Of a stretch of 64,000 bases of DNA, positions 8,173 to 15,733 are shown piece after piece. Source of the stretch: Xylanibacter ruminicola (lineage in GTDB: Bacteria > Bacteroidota > Bacteroidia > Bacteroidales > Bacteroidaceae). Each line of letters begins with the position of its first letter. Position 1 is the first letter of the stretch. The notes beneath the pieces were generated by a model, which worked only from the letters and a program-made list of their open reading frames with translations, searched no databases and had not been told where the DNA came from. Both the position numbers and the translations under genes were made by a program. Location of the stretch: the NCBI GenBank assembly GCA_015060625.1, contig SUYC01000001.1, positions 62,001-126,000 on the forward strand, given 5' to 3'.

Positions 8173-10611
8173 ATGTTTTGCTATCAGAAAAACTTTAGTA
8201 ACCCCACCTTGCCGGTAGATGAGACTCAGTTCTGGGCTCTTGTTAAGGCCACCAAGTGGAACGAGAATATCGATAAGTATCGCGAAACGGGCGATGCGGC
8301 GTTGAAACGCAAACTGCCTGCATTCATCTTCCAGGCTACTTTCGACGAAACTACATCGGCCAAAGGTAGATTGGGTGCCTGGCGCAAACAGGCTGCCACC
8401 CGCTTAACGGGCCTGGTGGTGATGGATCTCGACCATATCGAGAACCCGCTAACCCTGTATCAGAGTTGGATAGAAAAGGGCCTCGACCTGAAGGCATTGG
8501 GCATTGTGCTCGTGTATATCACACCCAGTGGCAAGGGCTTGAAGATTGTGTTCAAGGCCCGACTGGATTGGGGCAACCTGATTGATAATCAGCACGCCAT
8601 GGCCAAACTGCTGGGCGACGAGGTGGTTGTGGATGAGGCCTGCAAAGACTCGTCGAGAATGAGTTACATTTGTAAATATACCGATATTTTATTTATTGAT
8701 AAAGAACTGTTTAGTTATGAGAACCAAGAGTATGCTGAGCGATATACTGCTCTATATCGAGACGGTCGCTCACAGAGCGAGAGTGCGAATCTTCCAGAAA
8801 CATCAACTCCCATCGAGCATAGTAACGAACCTGTAATGTGGCGTGGATATGATGTACAGTGTATTATTGATAAGCGCTATGGCGATAAGCTGCCATGCCG
8901 AGAGGATAGAAACCGACATAACGAAAGCCTCAAGTTGGCCTCTGATCTGCTCACACTACTCGACGGCGATAGGGTTGATGTGCAGCGAGTGCTCGAAAAG
9001 CAGACGTGGGTACAGGAACTCATCAGCGAGGGCGAAAGGGTGGAGAACACCATATCGAGTGCCGTTGAGCACAAACGCGATAAGGAGAAGAAATTCCTTA
9101 ATCAGCTGCCCAGTAAGCCCATGCTTGAGGCTATCCAGGAGGTTACGGGTAAGACGTACCAGGAGATTACGAAGGGCACGAAAGCGTCAACGGCGGCGGT
9201 GCTGAAGGATGATACCATGGCTCAGATGCTGTGGGAATGGGGTGAAGAGATTGAGGCCCTGAGCGAGTACTATCCAGCCTTGAAGGATGTGTGCAAGGGT
9301 TTAAAGCACAATCAGTACCCAGCGGCCCTGTTTGTAGCAGGCGGCCTGTTGATGACGCTGATGACACGATGCACGTACCGCTTTTATCATCGACCAGAAG
9401 AGTTGCGACGATTGAACAACTCAACGCTGATAATTGGCGATCCTGCCAGTGGTAAGAGCTTTGCCACCCGCTTGTTTAAACTGCTGGCGGCACCTATCAT
9501 CGAGGCTGATAAAGTGGGTAAGGAGGCCATTAATGCCTATCGTGAACAGATGCGCACCAAGGGCGCCAACAAGGAGAAGCCTAAGAAACCTAAGGTCATC
9601 GTACGTGTACACCCAGCGCGAACCAGTAATGCCCAGTTCATTCAGGACATGGTGAACAGCGTAGAGGAGGTGGATGGCGAGCCCATGCAGCTGCACATGC
9701 TGACGTTTGATACGGAGCTGGATAACACCATCTGTGTGCAGAAAGGTGGTAGCTGGATTGACAAGATGAGTCTGGAGCTGAAGGCATTCCACAACGAGGA
9801 GGATGGACAGGCTTATAGCAATAACGACTCTATCCTGCAGGATTTCTTCGTGACCTGGAACTACATCTACACGGGTACGCCCATCGCGCTGAAAAAGAAG
9901 GTGAACGCGCAGAACTTCGGCTCAGGACTGGCCACCCGACTGACCTGCATTCCGCTGCCTGCTACCAACTTTAAGATGATGACGCGCGAAAGTAATGTGG
10001 ATTACGATAGCGACAATCGCTTGAAGGAATGGGCAAAGAAGCTTGACCGTACCAAGGGCGAACTCTCAGTTCAGAAGCTGGTGGATGAGCTCTACGACTG
10101 GACTGCCCGACGTATGGCTGATGCGGAGGAGAACGACAGCAAAGCCGACGAGATGCTGCTGAAGCGTTGTGCCTACCATGGCTTGAACTTCTCGGCTCCG
10201 TTTATTGTGATGCGCCACTGGGGCGATCTGCATCAGGAAGGCAACTACTGGTGTGGTACATTCGAAACGGACGAAATCGATTGGCGATTGGCCGAACTGA
10301 TAGTAAACATGCAGTACGCCTGCCAGCGTTACTACTTTGGTGCGATGGCTGAAGCCTATTTCGACAACAAGCTGAAGGATGCCAGCGTAAATGTGCAGCG
10401 ACGTCAGAAAACCTACGAAGGTTTCGAACGCCTGCCCGATGTGTTTACAACCGACGATGTGGTGCGTTGTTTCCAGCTTAAGAGTGCTGCTACAGCCTAT
10501 ATGCGAATAAGCCGTCTGACTAAGGACCGACTGATAGAAAAGGCCGAAGACTATGTTGAAGATGGTTGCGCCAAGGTGCGCTATCGTAAAACCGGTCTGC
10601 TCATGATCTAA
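8173..10611 (+). CDS. BT4734/VirE-N-type primase domain fused to a P-loop (DUF3987-like) ATPase
   Basis: N-terminus ...GLVVMDLDHIENP...VYITPSGKGLKIVFK... typical of BT4734-like proteins; Walker A GDPASGKS. ATG at 8173 preferred over TTG 8164. Confidence 0.75.
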   Translation: MFCYQKNFSNPTLPVDETQFWALVKATKWNENIDKYRETGDAALKRKLPAFIFQATFDETTSAKGRLGAWRKQAATRLTGLVVMDLDHIENPLTLYQSWIEKGLDLKALGIVLVYITPSGKGLKIVFKARLDWGNLIDNQHAMAKLLGDEVVVDEACKDSSRMSYICKYTDILFIDKELFSYENQEYAERYTALYRDGRSQSESANLPETSTPIEHSNEPVMWRGYDVQCIIDKRYGDKLPCREDRNRHNESLKLASDLLTLLDGDRVDVQRVLEKQTWVQELISEGERVENTISSAVEHKRDKEKKFLNQLPSKPMLEAIQEVTGKTYQEITKGTKASTAAVLKDDTMAQMLWEWGEEIEALSEYYPALKDVCKGLKHNQYPAALFVAGGLLMTLMTRCTYRFYHRPEELRRLNNSTLIIGDPASGKSFATRLFKLLAAPIIEADKVGKEAINAYREQMRTKGANKEKPKKPKVIVRVHPARTSNAQFIQDMVNSVEEVDGEPMQLHMLTFDTELDNTICVQKGGSWIDKMSLELKAFHNEEDGQAYSNNDSILQDFFVTWNYIYTGTPIALKKKVNAQNFGSGLATRLTCIPLPATNFKMMTRESNVDYDSDNRLKEWAKKLDRTKGELSVQKLVDELYDWTARRMADAEENDSKADEMLLKRCAYHGLNFSAPFIVMRHWGDLHQEGNYWCGTFETDEIDWRLAELIVNMQYACQRYYFGAMAEAYFDNKLKDASVNVQRRQKTYEGFERLPDVFTTDDVVRCFQLKSAATAYMRISRLTKDRLIEKAEDYVEDGCAKVRYRKTGLLMI

Positions 10612-10659
10612 CGTCCTAACATCCTAACAAACTAACATTAAGAGAATGGAACAGATAGA

Positions 10660-10680
10660 GACGCTTGCCTAAGCAAGAAT
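10660..10680 (-). repeat. 21-bp inverted copy of 3945-3965
   Basis: GACGCTTGCCTAAGCAAGAAT. Confidence 0.8.
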
Positions 10681-10780
10681 AGGCAAAAAGTTGCGTTTAT
10701 TTCTGCCTAAAAAATTTGGTTATATGATGGGATATTTGTATCTTTGCCGCAGATTATGAAATAACCTAAAATGATGAAAG

Positions 10781-11164
10781 ATGAAAAAAATAATAATCTT
10801 TTTACTGATGATGTGCGGCTGCAGCGCTGTTAAGGCTGGGGATATGGACGGCAAATACCTGTCGCAGAGTGGCGAACTGATGTTTGTGTTTAAGGGCGAC
10901 AGCTTGTATGTGGATATCGCACAGAGCATGCGCAACGTGTCGGCATTTAAACTGGTGAAAAACAACCAGAATAAGGCTACCACCTGCTATAATGCGTACG
11001 AAACGTACCTGAAAAACGGTGCAGTAACTTATCGCGAGGTGCTGATACGTGTAACCAAACTGGAGGAGGAAAAGACGTATCTGCTGGAGTACTTTGGTAA
11101 GGATAAGGATAGGGAGTATAACTCGAACGAGCGATACCATATAGAATTAATTGATGGCGAATAA
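10781..11164 (+). CDS. Small secreted protein or lipoprotein
   Basis: Signal-like MKKIIIFLLMMCGCSAVKA; TATCTTTG promoter box just upstream. Confidence 0.6.
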   Translation: MKKIIIFLLMMCGCSAVKAGDMDGKYLSQSGELMFVFKGDSLYVDIAQSMRNVSAFKLVKNNQNKATTCYNAYETYLKNGAVTYREVLIRVTKLEEEKTYLLEYFGKDKDREYNSNERYHIELIDGE

Positions 11165-11192
11165 CGCCATCAATTAATTTATTTTTTAATAT
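11146..11192. terminator. Bidirectional terminator hairpin
   Basis: AATTAATTGATGGCG-AATAA-CGCCATCAATTAATT followed by T-rich sequence, between convergent genes. Confidence 0.7.
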
Positions 11193-11661
11193 AATCTACG
11201 AAGGCGTAGCGGTGGGCGTGGCGATCGTCGATGTCGTGTGATTCGCGGGCGGCCTCTTTCCACTCATCTTTGTAGGGAGGGAAGAAGGTGTCGGCCTCGG
11301 CTGGGGTATCGTCGATTTCTGTCAAGCAGAGGCGATCGGCCAGGGGCAGGGCCTGCTGGTAAACGCTGGCACCACCGATGATATACACATCCTCGTCAGG
11401 GGCGCAATGAGCCAGGGCCTCGTCTAACGATGGATACACGTCGCAACCAGGAAAAGCACTCACACTACGGCTAAGCACGATGTTACGACGATTGGGCAGG
11501 GCGCCCTTGGGCAGCGACAGGAAGGTGTTGCGACCCATAATAATGGTATGCCCGGTAGTGAGCGCCTTGAAACGCTTCAAATCGTTTGGCAACCAATAGA
11601 TAAGTTTATTCTGAAATCCGATGGCCCTATTATTCGCCACCGCAGCAATAATGGTAATCAT
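11179..11661 (-). CDS. folA: Dihydrofolate reductase
   Basis: MITIIAAVANNRAIGFQNKLIYWLPNDLKRFKALTTGHTIIMGRNTF. Confidence 0.95.
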   Translation of the reverse strand: MITIIAAVANNRAIGFQNKLIYWLPNDLKRFKALTTGHTIIMGRNTFLSLPKGALPNRRNIVLSRSVSAFPGCDVYPSLDEALAHCAPDEDVYIIGGASVYQQALPLADRLCLTEIDDTPAEADTFFPPYKDEWKEAARESHDIDDRHAHRYAFVDYIKK

Positions 11662-11691
11662 AACTATCAACTATCAACTGTAAACTATCAA

Positions 11692-12486
11692 CTATACAGA
11701 TACTTCGGCCTTGATGTGTGGATGGGGATCGTAGCCTTCGAGCTGGAAATCCTCGAATCGGAAGTCGAACAGATTCTTGACGTCGGGATTGAGGATCATC
11801 TTGGGCAGCGGACGGGGCTCGCGGGTGAGCTGCAGCTTGGCCTGCTCGATGTGGTTGAGATACAGATGGGTGTCGCCAGTGGTATGGATAAAGTCGCCTG
11901 CCTTGAAACCGGTTACCTGCGCCATCATCTGCAACAGCAGTGCATAGCTGGCAATATTAAAGGGTACGCCAAGGAACGTGTCGGCTGAGCGCTGATAGAG
12001 TTGCAGCGACAGACGGTCGTCGGCCACATAGAACTGGAAGATGGTGTGACATGGGGGCAGCGCCATCTTGTTCACCTCGGCCACATTCCATGCCGAAACA
12101 ATCATGCGGCGTGAGTTGGGATTGTTTTTCAGCTGGTCGAGCACATACTGTATCTGGTCGATGGTGCCGCCATTATAATCGGGCCACGAGCGCCACTGGT
12201 GACCATAAACAGGACCAAGCTCGCCATTCTCGTCGGCCCACTCGTTCCAGATGCGAACACCGTGTTCCTGCAGATATTTTACGTTGGTATCGCCCTTGAG
12301 AAACCACAGCAGCTCGTAGATAATGGATTTGAGGTGGAGCTTTTTGGTGGTGAGCAAGGGGAATCCGTCTTCGAGATTATAGCGACTTTGGGTGCCAAAG
12401 ATGCTGATGGTGCCTGTGCCCGTGCGGTCGCCCTTCTGGGTGCCTTCGGTCAGGATGCGGTTCAGGATATCTAAATACTGCTTCAT
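11692..12486 (-). CDS. thyA: Thymidylate synthase
   Basis: [14 protein letters not shown]...[13 protein letters not shown]...[20 protein letters not shown]. Confidence 0.97.
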   Translation of the reverse strand: MKQYLDILNRILTEGTQKGDRTGTGTISIFGTQSRYNLEDGFPLLTTKKLHLKSIIYELLWFLKGDTNVKYLQEHGVRIWNEWADENGELGPVYGHQWRSWPDYNGGTIDQIQYVLDQLKNNPNSRRMIVSAWNVAEVNKMALPPCHTIFQFYVADDRLSLQLYQRSADTFLGVPFNIASYALLLQMMAQVTGFKAGDFIHTTGDTHLYLNHIEQAKLQLTREPRPLPKMILNPDVKNLFDFRFEDFQLEGYDPHPHIKAEVSV

Positions 12487-12505
12487 TTTTTATTTTTTTA
12501 ATTTT

Positions 12506-13843
12506 TTATTTTTTTATTTTTCCTATCACTTTTGGTGCTTCGCTGGGCAGGTGGGTGCTCTTGATGCGCCAGGGCTTGGGGTAGAGGTTGTTGGCACGGT
12601 TGCCGATGTTTTTGGCAGGTCCGAGCGCCTGTCCCTGATAGGTGATGGTGACGATGCCGCGAGGGGTATCGGTAGGCAGCACCAATGCCTCGCCACGAAG
12701 ATATTTGAGGGCGTCGGCGTAATCGACATCTACTTTTGGAGGGAGGAGGGAGGAAGGAGGAAGGAGAATACCTGGGTCCAGAACTTTCATGTTCTTGTTT
12801 TTGATGATATCTGCAGAACTAATCTCCTTACTCCTTCGTCCTTCGTCCTTCCTCGAAATCTTACGCAGGGCGCAAACAAAGAGTCCCTCGCCACGGGTGA
12901 TGCCGGGGATGAAACGATAAACGGGCTGATTGAAACCCTCGAGCAGCGAACCTGTGATGTGCCATGAGGGATCGACAGGGATATCGAGCACTTCGGCATC
13001 GTAGTTGTCGAGTATCCATTGGATATTCTCTTCGTTCTCCTTTGTATTAAATGTACACGTACTATATATCATAATACCCCCTGGATTCAGGCACTCCCAG
13101 GCGTCGGCCACAATCTCGCGCTGCAGTTGCCAGCACTGTTCAACATGCTGCGGGCTCCACTCGCTGATGGTGGCAGGGTCTTTACGGAACATGCCTTCGC
13201 CCGAACAGGGCACATCGCACAGAATCAAATCGAAACCGGCTGTGCCGCTTCGCTTGTCGAAGAACTTGAGTTTGGCACGTCGGAAATCGCGTGGATAATT
13301 GTTGGTGACGATATGATTAGGACCGTTCCATTTGGTAACGTTTTCTAACAATATCTGAGCACGATTGCCCATGGGCTCGTTGCTGATGAGCACGCAATCA
13401 TCGGGTAGCACTTGGCGCAGAGCCGTGGATTTTCCACCTGGGGCAGCGCAGAGGTCTAATGCCAGGTGATAGGTGGCGGGTGATAGGTGTTGGTTAATAC
13501 TACGCAGGATGTGGGTGACGAACATAGAGGAGGCCTCTTGCACGTAGTAGCATCCGGCATGGAGCAGAGGGTCGAAGGTGAACTGCGGGCGATCCTGCAG
13601 ATAATAGCCCTCGGGGCACCAAGGAACCTGCTTTTCACCATCACCCATCACCAAACACCCATCACCCATTATTCGTGGGTTAACACGAATACTAGTTGGC
13701 GCATCTTCTTCGAATGCACCAAGATAGCGGTTGAAGCGTTCGTCGCCCATGATACGACGGGTTTCGGCCACAAATTCGGCTGGTAAATTGACCATCATCT
13801 TTGAAATTTGTGGCAAAATTAAAAAAAATCTGAGAAAAAACAC
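12506..13843 (-). CDS. rsmF: 16S rRNA m5C methyltransferase, RsmF/NOL1-NOP2-Sun family
   Basis: DLCAAPGGKSTALRQ, DVPCSGEGMFRKDP, YSTCTFNTKENEE. Confidence 0.88.
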   Translation of the reverse strand: MFFLRFFLILPQISKMMVNLPAEFVAETRRIMGDERFNRYLGAFEEDAPTSIRVNPRIMGDGCLVMGDGEKQVPWCPEGYYLQDRPQFTFDPLLHAGCYYVQEASSMFVTHILRSINQHLSPATYHLALDLCAAPGGKSTALRQVLPDDCVLISNEPMGNRAQILLENVTKWNGPNHIVTNNYPRDFRRAKLKFFDKRSGTAGFDLILCDVPCSGEGMFRKDPATISEWSPQHVEQCWQLQREIVADAWECLNPGGIMIYSTCTFNTKENEENIQWILDNYDAEVLDIPVDPSWHITGSLLEGFNQPVYRFIPGITRGEGLFVCALRKISRKDEGRRSKEISSADIIKNKNMKVLDPGILLPPSSLLPPKVDVDYADALKYLRGEALVLPTDTPRGIVTITYQGQALGPAKNIGNRANNLYPKPWRIKSTHLPSEAPKVIGKIKK

Positions 13844-13908
13844 TATCTTTGCAACTAATTTATGATTTGTTACGTCAAACAGATGTAGAATTTAAAAACA
13901 TAAGAGAT

Positions 13909-14613
13909 ATGAAACAGTATTTAATCGCAATTGCCATGGTGCTCGCACTGAGTTCGCATACCAGTGCCACAGCACAGAAGCATCGCCACACGCCCCGCAC
14001 GGAGCAGGTGAGCGACACATTGAAACACAACCAGGATGCCATCGAGGCTTTCTCGGACACTACTGCTACTAATGATGCCAATGCTACTGACGACGACAAC
14101 AACCAGCAGAGCACCTATCGCCGACACGTGGTTTACGAGGATGAAGATGCCGAACGCGTGGTGAGAGGGGTCTTTAGCGACATGGACGGCGCTGCCTTTA
14201 TGGGGCTGCTTGTTCCCATCCTGGCTATCGTATGCGTGGGATTCCTGTTGCCCGTTATCATCGTGCTACTGGTGTTCTACTTTATTAATCGCAATCGTAA
14301 GGAGAAGTATCGTCTGGCTCAGATGGCTATCCAGAACGGGCAGCCCATTCCCGACCAGCTGCTGAAGGATGATGTGAGCAGAGGAGCTGGCAAGGGTATG
14401 TATAATGATGGCATCCGACAGATGTTTACGGGCGTTGGTCTCGCCATCTTCCTGAGCATCATCATGGGTGATCTGGGCTTCGGTATCGGTGCACTAGTGT
14501 TCTTTATCGGACTTGGTAAGTTTGTGATTGCACGCCAGGAGCGCAAGCAGACTGATGAACTGAAAAATATGAATAATGATTACAATACGAATTCTAAAAA
14601 CGAGGAATTATGA
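13909..14613 (+). CDS. Membrane protein
   Basis: Signal peptide then transmembrane segments; ATG at 13909; TATCTTTG promoter box at 13844. Confidence 0.65.
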   Translation: MKQYLIAIAMVLALSSHTSATAQKHRHTPRTEQVSDTLKHNQDAIEAFSDTTATNDANATDDDNNQQSTYRRHVVYEDEDAERVVRGVFSDMDGAAFMGLLVPILAIVCVGFLLPVIIVLLVFYFINRNRKEKYRLAQMAIQNGQPIPDQLLKDDVSRGAGKGMYNDGIRQMFTGVGLAIFLSIIMGDLGFGIGALVFFIGLGKFVIARQERKQTDELKNMNNDYNTNSKNEEL

Positions 14614-14807
14614 GCAAGAGATTAATGCGTTCTAACGACAGAGTGATAGCAGGTGTTTGTGGCGGAATAGCCGAGTATCTGGATTTTGACCCTGTAATGG
14701 TTCGATTGGCCTATGCCTTTCTTACGATTTGCACTTGCTTCAGCGGCGTGCCCTTCTACATTATTTGTTGGATAGTGATGCCCGAAAAGAACTTACTTCA
14801 GAATTGA
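14610..14807 (+). CDS. PspC-domain protein
   Basis: RLMRSNDRVIAGVCGGIAEYLDFDPVMVRLAYAF. Confidence 0.85.
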   Translation: MSKRLMRSNDRVIAGVCGGIAEYLDFDPVMVRLAYAFLTICTCFSGVPFYIICWIVMPEKNLLQN

Positions 14808-14817
14808 AGAGTTGAAG

Positions 14818-15360
14818 ATGGCAAGCATCAGCGACATAGCATTAGTGACACAGGTGGCGGTGTTCCACAACAAGCGGGCTTTCGACCAGCTTGTGAGGAA
14901 GTACCAGTCGCCTGTGCGCAGGTTCTTCTTGAACCAGACACTGGGCGATGAGCAGCTGAGCGACGACTTGGCACAGGAAACCTTTATTAAGGCCTATGTG
15001 AGCATTTCCAAGTTTCGTGGCATGAGCAGTTTCTCGACCTGGCTGATGCGTATTGCCTACAACGTGTTCTACGACCAGGTGCGCTCGAAACACCTGACGG
15101 ATGATATCGAGGAATCGCCAAGCGTTATGCGACAGACAGCATCTACTGGCGACTCGAACATCAAAATGGATATACACGCCGCGATGGCGCTGCTGAAAAC
15201 CGACGAGCGCACTTGTATCACCCTACAGCTGATTGATGGCTATCCCATCGACGAGATCAGCAAGATAACCGGCATTGCCGAAAATACTGTTAAATCGCAC
15301 TTGAAGCGAGGGAAGGAAAAAATGGCTAACTATTTAAGAGAGAATGGATATGGAGGATAA
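14818..15360 (+). CDS. RNA polymerase sigma factor, ECF-like
   Basis: LAQETFIKAYVSISKFRGMSSFSTWLMRIAYN; GIAENTVKSHLKRGKEKM. Confidence 0.88.
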   Translation: MASISDIALVTQVAVFHNKRAFDQLVRKYQSPVRRFFLNQTLGDEQLSDDLAQETFIKAYVSISKFRGMSSFSTWLMRIAYNVFYDQVRSKHLTDDIEESPSVMRQTASTGDSNIKMDIHAAMALLKTDERTCITLQLIDGYPIDEISKITGIAENTVKSHLKRGKEKMANYLRENGYGG

Positions 15361-15733
15361 GAATGAAATGATGCTGAAGCAGCTGTTTGAACAGGCTGCA
15401 CAGCAACAGATTGATGACAACGGGTTTACCGAGCGGGTGATGATGAACCTGCCTGAGGTGGGCGAGAGCAGGGTGCGACGACTGTCGCGACTCTGGACCA
15501 TGTTCTGTGTGGTGACAGCGCTGCTGATATTCTGGCTCACCAGCGGATGGGGCGTGATAGAGGGCATGATGGCTGGTGGCAAGGTGATGCTGATTAATAC
15601 CATCGAGGTGTTTATGCTGACAGCACCCACCACCGAAATACAGATTAATCCTTGGATGGTGGTACTGCTGCTGGGCTTTGTATTAGTTTTCCTGCCTTAT
15701 CAAACATTCCGTAAGTTGTCCGCAACACTTTAA
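15344..15733 (+). CDS. Small membrane protein, possible anti-sigma partner
   Basis: Overlaps the sigma-factor ORF by 17 nt; two hydrophobic segments. Confidence 0.6.
   Translation: MDMEDKNEMMLKQLFEQAAQQQIDDNGFTERVMMNLPEVGESRVRRLSRLWTMFCVVTALLIFWLTSGWGVIEGMMAGGKVMLINTIEVFMLTAPTTEIQINPWMVVLLLGFVLVFLPYQTFRKLSATL

Noticed and set aside
1-10680. Prophage
   Set aside because: No capsid, terminase, portal, tail, lysis or integrase genes visible.
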